Translations under genes and position numbers: made by a program
From: Chelonoidis abingdonii
Taxonomy: Eukaryota > Chordata > Testudines > Testudinidae
DNA length: 64,000 bases
Reading direction: 5' to 3'
Assembly (NCBI RefSeq): GCF_003597395.2
Contig: NC_133770.1
Location: 81,229,591 to 81,293,590 of the forward strand
The notes under the pieces: model-generated
Database searches by the model: none
The model's input: only the letters and a program-made list of their open reading frames with translations
Told to the model about the DNA's origin: nothing
Shown here: in pieces, positions 13,301-24,588 of the stretch
How the letters are laid out: each line of letters opens with the position of its first letter
Numbering within the stretch: position 1 is the stretch's first letter

Positions 13301-15832
13301 AGTTAGTAGAAATAGTTCTTACATTGTTTTGTTCCAAATCTCAACACTCCTTTGGATGCTTGTGGCAGAAATGGATATGCCTAGAACTCTGAAGCTGTAT
13401 CTCAAGTATATGGAGTATATGCACCAGTTGTACCCTGTTCATCTTATTTTATCCAAAATGCCAAAGTTGGGCCTGAAAGTTGCTGCCGACAAGATGTTAA
13501 CATCCTGCACCAATTGGCATTCTAGGCCCTTGTGAAACTATTTACAAACAAATCATGGTTCCCTCTACAATGTGTCTTAGTGGCATTGTGGAGGGAAAAG
13601 TGTATGAACCTCATTAGAGAAAGATTTGCAAAGCAAGTTTCCATTTCTTTGTAGAGGCATTCATTGGGAGAAATAAGTTGCTGGGTTGGTTCCCAAAATA
13701 ATTCCTTAAATTATAAAGTTCTTGCTCTCTTTTGGGAGGAATTCCTATTTCTTCCTGTTATTCTATTATAATTAAAACTGCTTCCCCTCTCCCAGTACTT
13801 TGTGATTCATTGCTCACTTCTTCTCCTTAATGATGAATAAGGAAAGAACCTGTGTAGCAGAATAAGAAATTTCTTGCCAGATAATTTTCTTTCTGTTAGC
13901 AGCTTCTCTCCTCATTCAACCCTCTCTGGTAGTCTGGTAAATTACCAGAGTACAATTTATAACAAATTGAGATTTTTGTCCAAAGGGAGACTTGGACATA
14001 TGATTGCCTTAAGGTTATTTGTATATTAAGTTGTCTTAATGTTAATTGTTGGTTGCTGATGAATTTCTGCAGCTTTAGAAGAACTCTTCTGTTGGACTGA
14101 GGCAACAGGCAGGGCTTAGTCCTGGAGCCTCCAGCAGCAACATTGGACCTCCTCCGAATTCCACGGATGGGATGTATTACTACATTAGTGATGAATGAGG
14201 AGGGAAGCTGCTAATAGAAAATGATTAGGTAAGGAATTTCTCATTCATAATGTTGAGAGTGGGCCCCAAAATGCAAACAATAACTAATATTGATCAGTTT
14301 ACATATAAACAAAGTTCTGCCTTATTTGTTCTTACAATCTTTACATGTGTCCTAGTTATTGTTTCTTTTGTATGTGAATGTGATTGCACTTTTTTACATT
14401 GGTATATTCTAAATCATCACTTATGACTCCCTTTCTCTTTGGTTTTGTACATTTTTCTTTAGCATTTGTACTTGCAGTTCTAATTGGTCACTCTCACTTC
14501 CTGTTAATAAAGAAAATATTACATTCTTCCGTCACGTCTGAGAAGTGTTAAGCTTTACTGAGATTACTAAGGAAGTCCAGGCTACAGCTGTCAATTTTTG
14601 TTATTATTAGCTGGCACATTTTGAAGAGTTCCATTGGTTCTAAAATGGTACATGGAATTTTTACGCTTTCATTTATGATTGTTTCCAATATACTTAAATA
14701 GTGCCAAAAGAGGAAGACTGTACATGTGATCATTGACGTATTATCAGGCTCAAAGTGCAGAAAATAGATTTCCATAGCTTGTTAATATCTTGTAATTATT
14801 TGTCTTGTCCCAGATTGCTTTTATGATTTGCCCTGAAGGACCCGTGGAAATACTCATTCACCCGCCTTTTTATAACAACACATAAATTCACAGTGAATTG
14901 GCTAAGTGATTCACTGGATAATGTTAATCAACTGTATTGATTCAAGTTCATGTGACATCTGAAACATTTATTTAAAGTCCTCTGACAGCAACCACTGGTA
15001 TTTTTTTAATTTTAGCAGATGAAACCGCCTATATTAGATAGCTTTTCCAACATAATTTACAGGTCAAGAGTTACATTTTCTAACACAAATTGTAATGTAC
15101 AGTGTCCTCTGTTTACCTACAGTGTATAATTCATAGAACAGTCATATAGTGGTAGGCTGAACAGATAGTTTCAAATGTTTAGTGTTACCTTTTAGATATC
15201 TATTTGTTACTATATTTAAGTTAAAGGTGATGAAAGGGAATTGCGGCAATGAAGTATCTGTAAGCCAAGGTCTGTATATAATGCCAATGTTTTGTAATCC
15301 ATAAGAAATCTTTCAAACCTAAGCTTCATGGTCTGGTAGCATTAAATTATTATGGCATTTGAACATAGATCTTAATACTTATTTCCTTAACCAAAACTGT
15401 ACCACTAGCTCTAATCCATACTAATGTAAATGAAGAAAGTCTGTCTAGAACACATGTTGGATTGAGCCAGTATTTCTTGGCACCAATTTGCTACTTTCTT
15501 CTATATATGTATTCTTAGGTACTCAAACAACAGAATAGCAAAAGGTTTGGGGGTGGATGGTTAGTTTTTAAAAAAATCTTCATTGTACTTTGCTCCTCCT
15601 TCCCTTCTCACTACTCCTGAGCAAATAAGTAGAGCAGTGAGAGGAGAAGGAAAAGTGCAATGGTTTTCACTCTTTGAAATGGAGTAGTGCATAGGCTTCA
15701 GGGAGAGGGTTGTTTATGCTGTAATTGTTATAGTGGCTCAGCACTGTGCACCATAATTCAAAAGCAAGTGCTGAAAGCATTTCAGCTTACTAGGCCTTGT
15801 TAGCACTAGCCCTTGTGGGTCATAGTAACCAC
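10366..15832. other. Long stretch without a recognised gene or repeat
   Basis: 10366-10870 may be degraded repeat. 10870-15832 is AT-rich unique-looking DNA with only short reading frames and no convincing exon structure. A perfect hairpin at 11121-11175 is described separately. I found no CR1, MIR or transposon ends here. Confidence 0.4.
11121..11175. repeat. Perfect 24-bp inverted repeat (hairpin)
   Basis: Positions 11121-11144 (ATCTAAGTGCAAGTTCC then TTGCTTG) are exactly complementary to 11152-11175, separated by a 7-base loop CTCATTA. All 24 pairs match. It is not flanked by a target duplication I can see, and the arms match no transposon end in this window. The size and loop would suit a small-RNA hairpin or a recent fold-back duplication; neither can be decided from sequence alone. 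Confidence 0.85.
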
Positions 15833-15835
15833 TCA

Positions 15836-16117
15836 GGGTATGGCTATACTTGGAATTTCAAAGCGCTGCCGCGGCAGCACTTTGAAGTGTGAGTGTGGTC
15901 AGAGCGGCAGCGCTGGGAGAGAGCTCTCCCAGTGCTGCATGTAAACCACATCCTTTACGGGTGTAGCGTGCAGTGCTGGGAGCCGCGCTCTCTGTGCTGC
16001 TGCCCTGATTACACTGACGCTTTACAGCGCTGTATCTTGCAGCGCTCAGGGGTGTATTTTTTTGCACTCCTGAGCGCGAAACTTGCAGCGCTGTAAAGTG
16101 TGAGTGTAGCCAAGGCC
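15836..16117. mobile_element. Short MITE with Harbinger-like ends
   Basis: The element is 282 bp with inverted ends (GGGTATGGCTATACT on the left, and GGCCTTGGCTACACT as the reverse complement of the right) and is flanked by TCA on both sides (15833-15835, 16118-16120). The interior is built of repeated CAGCGCTG-type blocks that can fold on each other. No coding capacity. The GG...CTACACT ends and 3-bp duplication resemble those of the two 2-kb elements at 1101 and 8379. Confidence 0.75.
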
Positions 16118-16120
16118 TCA

Positions 16121-16348
16121 GACACTTGGCTAAAGTGAAAGGGTTTTACTAGACCTGGCAAGAAAGGGAAGGTTGCAAATACTCTGGGGTACAATGGCTT
16201 AAATAGTTACAAGTTAAAGTGATCAACAGCAGTTCTTGTATGGGCCCCTGAGGGCAGTCTGTCTGAGGGTTCGAGATTTTTAAAGGACTAGTTCCTGGAG
16301 TGGCCTCTCCAGTCCAGGCTGTTCTCAAAGCAAATATGAATCTATTCC
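16121..16348. other. Short spacer between MITE and DIRS copy A
   Basis: No gene or repeat recognised. Confidence 0.4.
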
Positions 16349-16350
16349 TC

Positions 16351-16530
16351 TTCGAGTGCTTGCTCATATAGATTCCAATTAGGTGTGCGCGCCGCATGCA
16401 TGATCGTCGGAAGATTTTTACCCTAGCAACACTTGGTGAGTTGGCTGAGGCACCCCCTGGAGTGGCGCCTTTATGGCGCCGGATATATGCCCCTGCCGAC
16501 CCAATGCCCCCTCAGTTCCTTCTTACCGCC
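16351..16530. repeat. DIRS copy A left inverted terminal repeat
   Basis: About 180 bp, beginning TTCGAGTGCTTGCTCATAT and including TTTTTACCCTAGCAAC and CCCCCTCAGTTCCTTCTT. It is the imperfect reverse complement of 22249-22430. Confidence 0.85.
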
Positions 16531-16723
16531 TGTGATGGTCATTGAAACTGTGGAGCGCGGCTTAGCTGATCTCCACTTCCCTAGCTCTTAGCTCATTTAT
16601 ACTTGTAGATAGTTTATATAGAGTAGTTGTTAGTAGTTTCCAGTTGTAGTTATTGTTGTTAGTGTACATAGTAATTGTGGGTAAGGGGCTTCTCCCCTTC
16701 CCTCCCTCCCGGTACCCGGGCTC

Positions 16724-17011
16724 ATGCCTAGGTCTCCGGGTTTCAAACCGTGCTCGGCCTGCCTTAAACCAATGCCTATGGGAGACCCTCACGACTCCTG
16801 TTTGAAGTGCGTGGGGGAATCCCATCAATCAGATAAGTGCCGCATTTGTAAGGCATTCAAGCCTCGGACTAAAAAGGAGCGGGACTTTTGCTTGAAGCAG
16901 CTCCTTATGGAAGCGGCACTTAGCCCAATGTTCTTGGCTCTGCATCGAGACCCGGCACCGACCCCATCGGTCCAAAGCATGCCTCCAGCACTGGAAACAA
17001 CAGCTTCGTGA
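16724..17011 (+). pseudogene. DIRS copy A gag, N-terminal zinc-binding region
   Basis: The frame opens with an ATG at 16724 and encodes MPRSPGFKPCSAC followed by a Cys/His-rich stretch (CSAC, HDSCLKC, GESH, DKCRIC) before a basic, then hydrophobic segment. The spacing of cysteines and histidines suggests a zinc-binding fold at the start of DIRS gag, which would bind nucleic acid or help assembly. The frame ends at about residue 95 and coding potential continues in other frames (17075-17389, 17431-17796, 17657-18088), a P/S/R-rich middle region written from repeated GGCACCG-like blocks, so the original gag is disrupted by several indels. Confidence 0.6.
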
Positions 17012-17970
17012 CCCGGTATCAGCAAAGATTCCTGGCACCGGACATCTCCAGCACCGCTACCAGCATGGCACCGCTTGCTGTCTCGGGGACCCAAGAAGCA
17101 GCACAAGCAACCTGCTGCTCCTGTGCACTTGCCGGCACCTGTGCCTCCCTCGGAGCAGCGTCCCATGCTGGACTGCCCCACAAAGGCTCCAACTCCAGCA
17201 CTATCGATTCCGGTGCCAGAAGCGCCATTGAGTCCAGTGCACATAAACTCCCTGGTGCATACCATTGTTGAGCTCAGCCTACCTTCCACCCCGGAGACTT
17301 TCTCCATGACACGCGACCTGATTGCGCTCACAGAACCAGGACCGTCACAATCTTCAGTACCACTGGTGCAGGCTGTTCCCTCAAAATGAAAGCCCTCCAT
17401 GATGTGCCCTCCATCGGCAAGTGAAACGGGATGGCCCCAATCCCGGTCACAGTCCCAATCCAGACGCTGGTCTCGTCCACGGCACCGCTTGCAGTCCCAG
17501 AACCGATCACCATCTCGGCACTGGTTGCATCCGCAGTGCCGCTCTGCCTTGTGAAGATCTTCTTCCCGGTACGGTTGGTACCAGTCCAGCTCCTGGCAAC
17601 GATCCCGGTGCCAACCTACTCAGAGTCGATCCTGGCACTGCTCCACCCAGAGATCTTTGGTGAGATCCAGATCTGCCTCCCAGCACCAATACGACTGTCA
17701 GTTCCGATCCAGGTTGAGGTACCGCTCAAGACCGTGGCGCCAATCTCCATCTCCGCGATGCAGGGCGACAATGCAGGACACTGCCACCGAGCATGAGCAA
17801 TCGGCTCCACCTCGGCCGTTCCGCCCCAAGCAGAAAGTGGCTACCATGTCCATGACCAGGACGCGGACGGTGCTAGCCAATGGCATGACAAGGGGCAGGA
17901 TCCTGCTCAGGGACCCCCACAATGGTCCTTTTGGACCACTTGGGCATACCATCAGGCCCAAGGTGTCTCC

Positions 17971-18795
17971 TTGGGGGCTTCTCGCTCTGCCCACTCAGAA
18001 CCTGGGTCCCGGAGGCCACTGTCAGTTGCCCTCCCCCAGGGGGCTCGGAGGCGACGGACCCACCCTCAGTTCAGGCCCATGCCCCTAGCATGGTGGATCT
18101 ACAGCAGCCGGACACCCCCACCCTCCCAGCAAGAATTGCCCCAGGGCCCGTTAGTCCCTGGCATATCCTCTTTGTCTTCACGTGATGAGGTGGTGGCGGA
18201 TACGTCCTCCTCTGGCCCCCCACCTATAGACCTCCGTGCATGCCAAGACTTGCTTCACAGGGTGGCACAAAACGTGGACCTCCAGGTGGAGGGGGTGGTG
18301 GAGGTCGAGCATCCGGTAGTGGACATTTTATCTGCCGATATACCAACACATATAGCCTTGCAGTTTATTCGGACCATTCAGGCTAATGCCAATACAATCT
18401 GGCAGTCTCCGGTGTCTGTTCCTCCCACTTTCAAGGGAGTGGAGAGGAAGCACTTGGTCCACTCCAAAGACTATGAGTACTTGTATATTCACCCCCAACC
18501 ATGTTCCCTCATTGTACAGTCAGTTAATGAGAGTGAAAGACACGGCCAACAAGCTCCCACTCCTAAATCCAAGGACGCTAGATGCCTGGATTTATTCAGG
18601 CGCAAGATCTATTCTACTGGCGGCCTACAACTCAGAGTGGCTAACCAGCAGGCCCTCTTGAGTCGCTATAATTATAATACCTGGAACTCAATGGGAAAGT
18701 TCAAAGAGCTTATTCCTCAGGAGTCCATGGAGAAGTTCAGGGCCTTACTAGAGGAGGACAAGAAAGTAGCCAGGACATCTTTGCAGCCTCAATAA
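17971..18795 (+). pseudogene. DIRS copy A gag, LAP2-alpha-like domain
   Basis: This 274-codon open segment is the longest gag piece in copy A. Its second half (from about residue 85) reads FIRTIQANANTIWQSP, KDYEYLYIHPQPCSLIVQS, NQQALLSRYNYNTW and ends EDKKVARTSLQ. This resembles the alpha-specific C-terminal domain of LAP2-alpha (TMPO), which is known to derive from a DIRS1-like retrotransposon gag. The gag tail continues after the TAA in the next frame at 18798-19025 (ARTLASGIAMRRISWLQ, then FSDKTAP). In the parent element this domain presumably mediates self-assembly of gag; that is inference from the family. The corresponding segment in copy C is 51479-52129. Confidence 0.75.
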
Positions 18796-19324
18796 ATGTG
18801 GCAGACTCAGCGGCTAGGACTCTAGCTTCAGGCATAGCTATGCGCCGCATTTCATGGCTTCAGCAAACTATTCAGAACCTGCCCTTTGATGGCCATGGTC
18901 TATTTTCAGACAAAACTGCTCCAGAGTCTGAAGGAAAACTGGACCATCATGCGTTCATTGGGCATGCATACCCCGGTGATGCAACACAGGCCCTTCTGAC
19001 CCCAACCAGAGCGCACCTACCTTAACCCCCAGCCGAGACAGGACTTCTCTAGAAGACACGGCCAGGGTGGTAGGAGGAGACAGTCTGGTCCTCAGATGAG
19101 TCAGAACCAGGCCACCTGCAGACCATCGGTGGGGCCCAAACAAAATTTTTAAAGGTGCGCCTGAGGGTGGAGTACCAGTCTCCTTACAGCATCCTTCCCC
19201 ATCTTTCACCAACTGCCTCTCCTATTTCCTCCCGGCATGGTCCCACATAACATCAGACCACTGGGTCCTAAGTACGGTGGAAAGCGGATATCACCTTCAG
19301 TTTGTTTTGTCTTCCCCTTCCCAC

Positions 19325-20660
19325 CCGTCCCTCTTCAGGGACCCCTCTCGCGAGCAACTCCTCCTCCTACAGGAGGTGCAAACGCTCCTAACTATGGAGC
19401 TATAGAGGAAGTTCCAAAGGAACTGAGGGGCAAGGGGTTTTACTCCCTCTACTTTCTAATCCCCAAAGCAATGTGGGGGCTACGGCCCATTCTGGACCTG
19501 GGCAGACTCAACAAATTCATGGTAAAGTTGAAGTTCCGCATGGTTTCCCTGGGGACCATTATTCCTTTCCTGGAGACGGGTACGCCACCCTCAACATGAA
19601 GGACTCATACTTCCACATAACGATTTACCTGCCGTACAGGCACTTCCTTCGCTTTGTGGTCAACCAACAGCACTTCCAATTTACCATCCTTCCCTTCGGC
19701 CTATCCATGACACCAAGAGTCTTTACAAATTGTATGGCCATCGTGGCTGCCTCACTCCATCGACATTGGATCCAAGTGTTTCCGTACGTCGACGACTGGC
19801 TCAGTCAGGGTCGCACCAAGGTCCAGGTGCAATCTCATGTTCAGTTCACCATGAGCTTGTTCAGACAGCTGGGCCTGCTGCTCAATGTCAAAAAGTCCAC
19901 TTTGCAGCCAACCCAAAGAATAGACCTCATCAGAGCAGTCCTGGATTCAAATCTCGCCTGTGCATGCCTCCCGCATGCCCACTTCCAGTCCATGGGGAGC
20001 ATTATCCACAGCCTCCAAAGCTTCCTGACCTCAACAGCACGCATGTGCCTCTGTCTACTGGGACACATGGCATCTTGCACCTTCGTGACCAGACATACCA
20101 GACTGCGCCTCCGTCCACTTCAGGCCTGGCTCTCATCCATGTACCGCCCAGGCTGGAACAATATAGACACAGTGCTCACGGTACCGACGGAAATCTTCAC
20201 CTCCCTGGTCTGGTGGCTGAACCCCAACTCGGTATGTGAAGGGATGCTATTCCATGGCCCGCAGCCCTCCCTGGTCTTAACCACGGATGCATCATCTCTG
20301 GGCTGGGGCACTCACCTTGCGGACCTTCACACACAGGACCTTTGGTCCACACGAGAGATCCCTGCACATCAGCATACGGGAACTGAGAGCAGTACACCTG
20401 GCATGTCAGGTGTTCTGCAAACACCTTCAGGGCCATTGTGTTGCAGTTTTCACAGACAACACAATAGCAATGTTTTATATCAACAAACAAGGGGGAGCGC
20501 GATCATCCCCCCTCTGTCAGGAAGCCATTCACTTGTTGGAATTCTTCATAGCCCACTGGATCGACCTAGTGGTGTCGTTTCTCCCAGCAGTCCAAAACAC
20601 CTTGGCAGATTGCCTCAGCAGATTCTTTCTGGCTCACGAGTGGTCAATTCGCCTGAATGT
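19325..20660 (+). pseudogene. DIRS copy A reverse transcriptase and RNase H
   Basis: The first part, in one frame to 19599, gives GFYSLYFLIPKAMWGLRP and LKFRMVSLGTIIP. After a small deletion near 19575 the next frame (19473-21170) carries motif A as LNMKDSYFHI, motif B as ILPFGLSMTPRVF and the catalytic motif FPYVDDWL. The RNase H begins LTTDASSLGWG in that frame, then shifts to the frame 20287-20778 with SIRELRAVHLA, VFTDNTIAMFYINKQGG and NTLADCLSR, which supply the remaining acidic residues. Motif A normally has aspartate where copy A has asparagine (copy C keeps LDMQDAYFHI), so this enzyme would be inactive even without the frameshifts. The product would copy the RNA to DNA. Confidence 0.85.
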
Positions 20661-21139
20661 TATCCATTCTGTTTTCTGGAAGTGGGGGTCTCCCTACATA
20701 GACCTTTTCGCCTCTCGCAAGAATCGGAAGTGCCAGGTGTTCTGCTCTCTCCAGGGGCTCTCCCTGGGTTCCCTATAGGATGCCTTCCTGATACCGTGGA
20801 AAGACCACCTGTACTATGCCTTTCCTCCATTCCCGTTAGTCCACAAGGTCCTTCTCAAGCTGCACAGAGACAAGGCCTGCTTAATCTTGATCGCCCCAGC
20901 ATGGCCCAGGCAGCATTGGTATACCACTTTCCTCAATCTGTCAGTGACCACTCCAATTCCACTTCTGTTGTGGCCGGACCTCATCACTTAGGAACATGGC
21001 CAACCGTGTCATCCAGACCTGCAATCCCCCTATCTCACAGCATGGATCCTGCATGGCTAACTCAATCTGAGCTACGTTGCTCCCACTCGGTGCAGCACGT
21101 ACTTTTGGGTAGCAGGATGCCCTCTACTAGGTCCATGGT

Positions 21140-22029
21140 TTTGGCCAAGTGGAAGCGTTTCTCCTGCTGATGTGTCCTAAGCAATACCACCCCTCTGGAG
21201 GTGCCAGTACCTACCATTTTAGACTCTCTCTTGTCCTTGAAACAGCAGGGCCTATCGGTTTCATCCATCAGAATACACCTAGCAGCGATTTTGGCCTTCC
21301 ACCCAGGCAAAAATGGGCACTCAATCTTCTCCAATCCCATGGTCAGCAGGTTTCTCAAGGGATTGGAACATCTGTACCCACAAATTCAGCATCCAGCCCC
21401 TACATGGGACCTCAACCTGGTCCTATCCAGACTCATGAGTGCCCCGTTCGAGCTGAAGGCCACCTGCTCACTCCTGTACCTTTCCTGGAAAACAGCTTTC
21501 CCCATCACTATCACTTCGGCGAGACGTGTGTCGGAGCTTCGAGCCTTCACGTCGGCCCCACGGTGTTTCATAAGGACATGGTACAGCTGTGACCACACCC
21601 CGCCTTCCTTCCTAAGGTGGTGTCTGCCTTCCATGTCAACCAAGACATCTTCCTTCCGGTCTTCTATCCGAAGCCGCACACTTCTCGACGAGAACAACAG
21701 CTGCACTCCCTAGACGTTCACAGGGCCCTCGCCTTTTATATCAAACGAACAAAACCTCTTAGGAGGACGACCCAGCTGTTCATAGCTGTGGCAGACCGGA
21801 TGAAGGGCCTTCCAGTCTCCACCCAGCGCATCTTGTCCTGGATCATATCATGCATCCGTGCATACTATGACTTGGCTGGTATCCCAACTATGTACCTTAC
21901 CGCCCACTCCCTCAGGCTCAAGCTTTGTCCTCCGCCTTCCTGGCTCATGTACCTATACAGGAGATCTGTAGGGCAGCAATTTGGTCATCGGTACATACTT
22001 TTGCTTCCCACTATGTGATAGTGCAGTAG
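21140..22029 (+). pseudogene. DIRS copy A tyrosine recombinase
   Basis: The recombinase is spread over three frames. 21201-21550 gives SLKQQGLSVSSIRIHLAAI and LSWKTAFPITITSARRVSELRA, which holds the first catalytic arginine. 21617-21915 gives VNQDIFLPVFYPKPH, REQQLHSLDVHRALAFYIK and TAHSLRLK, the HxxR motif. A one-base loss just after it moves the end into another frame: EICRAAIWSSVHTFASHY with the catalytic tyrosine codon at 22012-22014 and a stop at 22027-22029. The R..HxxR..Y set is the signature of the recombinase that integrates circular DIRS DNA in place of a DDE integrase. Confidence 0.8.
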
Positions 22030-22162
22030 TCCGGGGTGATGCTGCATTTGGTTCAGCAGTCCTTCACTCCGCAACATCTCAGTCCGACCCCACTCCCTAG
22101 GTAAGGCATGGGAGTCACCTAATTGGAATCGATATGCGCAAGCACTCAAAGAAGAAAAGACA

Positions 22163-22454
22163 GTTACTCACCTTTGTAACGGTTGTTCTTCGAGATGTGT
22201 TGCTCATATCTATTCCAAACCCGCCCTCCTTGCTCTTTGTCGGAGTAGCTGGCAAGAAGGAACTGAGGGGGCGTTGGGTTGGCAGGGGCATATATCCAGC
22301 GCCATAAGGGCGCCATTCCAGGGGGTGCCTCAGCCGACCCACCGAGTGTTGCTAGGGTAAAAATCTTCTGACAATCGTGCACGCAGCGCACGTACACCTA
22401 ATTGGAATGGATATGAGCAACACATCTCGAACAACAGTTACAAAGGTGAGTAAC
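22163..22454. repeat. DIRS copy A right-end fold-back (internal complementary region plus terminal repeat)
   Basis: 22163-22217 (starting GTTACTCACCTTTGTAAC) is the near-perfect reverse complement of 22400-22454 (ending AAAGGTGAGTAAC). The right terminal repeat (22249-22430) lies between and within the arms. A further inverted copy of the left-end motif sits at 22119-22151. Such internal complementary regions are a known DIRS feature, thought to allow formation of the circular DNA intermediate. Confidence 0.8.
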
Positions 22455-23783
22455 CATCTTTTTCTAGGCCAGGATCAGTTAGTGGGTTAGCTCTCATTGC
22501 GGTCCCTCACTGGCTTCCTGTCTAACCTCTGCTTCTCCCCATAAGTCCCACACCAACCTGGTCCCATCTGCATGTCTGACAGACGCATCCTACTCCACAG
22601 CAGTTCCCTGGCTTCTGCAGCAACCTGCTTCGTATGCAGTTCCCTCTGGGTTTCTCCCTGCATCTCTCTTCCCTGCAGCTTCTGGCTAGCCATGCCACTG
22701 CTTCTTCTTAAAAGTGTACGGTCACTTCCTGGTTCAGTGTCTTTGTGAAGTTTCTGCCCTCTGCCTGGCCAGGAGGAAGATATGTGCGGTGGAGAGGAGA
22801 TTGATAAGAATCATAGGGTCCTGCTTAGCAGAGCGATCACAGTACTTTTCATGCCACTGAATTTTATCCTTCCCTACTACTGTAAGTGGATGCAGAGCAG
22901 AGCAGTTCGGAGGAAGCAACAAGGGATTAGGAGTAGAGTGCAGCTAGGAGGGCAAGGACGCAACCAGGAAATGGTCTGGGGAAGGAATCAGGAGTGAGCA
23001 GGAGAGGAAGTGGAAAAAAAAAACTTTAAAAAGAAGAGAGAGAGATGGGGAAAAGACAGAGAATACAAAAGAGAAAAAGAATGGTAGGAAGAGGAAAAAG
23101 AGGAAAGCAATAAAAAAGACAGCAAAAAAGAGAGTCTGAGAAACATGCTGATCATTGTGTGTATCGATGGATAGAGATGAGTGAACAGTACTGAAACACA
23201 AGACATAGATGGTTAATTTTTTTTAAAGGTAATTATTAATTATGATATCTAGCATTTTTACAAGTGTTCTGGCTTTGCTTAGAAGTAGAAGCTGTAATAT
23301 GAATTTTAATTATAATTTTAATAATTACAAATGATCATTTAAAACTATAAATGATGAAATTTTATTACAATTAAATATCAATCTTTTAAATGCTTATTAG
23401 CGTCCTCATTTGATAGTGATAATGTTTAATCTAAATTTCATGTCATACTATATGTAAGAAAGGTGGGAAGACCTGATGTACTTGGTGTGGCTGTGGAATG
23501 CTGAAGTAATGGGTTTGGTGAGTGGTGAATGCAGGAAATAACGCTTGAAAACTGAAAAGAAAATAGAGGGAGTTGAAAAGAATAATACTACTTATTTTCC
23601 AATGCAGCCCTTGATCTAGAAAGAATTTGTTCTCTTTCTGTGACTGTTCATTTACACATTGTTTAAAAAAAAAACAGGCTGTTTTTAAAAGCTCTGAAGC
23701 CAACCTCAAAAATCGAAGTATACACACCAGCATTTTGCATATGTCTCCATAAAAGATGTTACTTTCTGCTGTGAGTCTTAAAT
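22455..23783. other. Non-coding stretch with a polypurine tract
   Basis: 22455-22740 is C/T-rich with no family recognised. 22976-23140 is almost pure A/G on the plus strand (GAGAGAGAGATGGGGAAAAG and similar). 23210-23780 is AT-rich. No gene seen. Confidence 0.5.
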
Positions 23784-23791
23784 ATTCAGCC

Positions 23792-24580
23792 TAGGGTTGC
23801 CAACTTTCTAATCACACAAAACTGATCCCCCGTCCCCTGCCCTGCCCCTTCTCTGAGGCCCCATCCCTCCTCTCCCTGTCATTCGGTCTCCCTCACCCTT
23901 GCTTACTTTCACCGGGGTGGGGTAGAGGGTTGGGGTACTCGAGGGGTGAGGGCTCTGGCTGGTGGTGTGAGCTCCGGGGTGGGGCCAGAAATGAGGGGTT
24001 CAGGGTGCAGGAGGGGGGTCCAGGCTGGAGCCGAGGGGTTTGGAGAGTGTGGGAAGGGGATCAGGGCTTGGGTGCAGGATGGGGTGCAGGCTCTGGAAGG
24101 GAGTTTGGATACCTGAGGGGATTCTGACCTGGGGCAGAGGGTTGGGGTGCGGGAGTGGGTTCCAACCTGGGGTAGGGAGTTTTGAGCTGGGGCAGGGGGT
24201 TAAGGTGTGGGAGGAGGTGCAAGGTGTGGGCTCTGGGAGGGAGTTAGGATGCAGGAGGGGGTTCTGACCTGGGGCAGGGGTTTGGGATGTGGGAGGGGGT
24301 TAGGGTGCAGGCTCCGGCCAGGCAGCGCTTACCTCAGGTGGCTCCCAGAAGCAGCCAGCATGTCAGTGGGAACTGTGGAGCTGGCACTTGGGGTGAGGAA
24401 CCCCTTGTCTGCCCTTGTGCCTAGGAGCCAGACATGCCAGTTGCTTCCAGGAGCTGCACGGAGACAGGGCAGGCAGGAAGCGTGAACTTTAAACAGCCCG
24501 ATCAGTGGTGCTGACCCAAGCCTTGTGGGTCCCTTTTCGACTGGGCGTTCTGGTCGAAAACCGGACTCCTGGCAACCCTA
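23792..24580. mobile_element. Non-autonomous hAT transposon, 789 bp
   Basis: The ends are inverted repeats (TAGGGTTGCCAACTTT on the left; the right ends CTGGCAACCCTA) and the exact 8-bp duplication ATTCAGCC flanks both sides (23784-23791, 24581-24588), the hallmark of hAT insertion. The interior from about 23905 to 24310 is a G-rich array of loosely repeated units such as CTGGGGCAGGGGGTT and GGTGCAGG; its open frames are an effect of the repeats, not genes. Confidence 0.88.
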
Positions 24581-24588
24581 ATTCAGCC

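Larger units (their letters stand above)
16349..22454 (+). mobile_element. DIRS-type tyrosine-recombinase retrotransposon, copy A
   Basis: The element is about 6.1 kb with inverted terminal repeats (16351-16530 and 22249-22430), a gag region, reverse transcriptase with RNase H, a tyrosine recombinase and a right-end fold-back. This is the order of vertebrate DIRS1-like elements, which integrate by a tyrosine recombinase, so no target-site duplication is expected and none is seen. All genes are broken by frameshifts, and the motif A aspartate of the reverse transcriptase appears to be replaced by asparagine. Related copies in the same orientation lie at 39803-44553 and 49763-55687. Confidence 0.88.

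Noticed and set aside
16825..17400. 191-codon minus-strand frame across DIRS copy A gag
   Set aside because: It is antisense to the gag region and is kept open by the GC-rich GGCACCG-like blocks; no domain is visible.
23930..24485. Gly-rich plus-strand frames
   Set aside because: They are translations of the G-rich array in the hAT element at 23792-24580.
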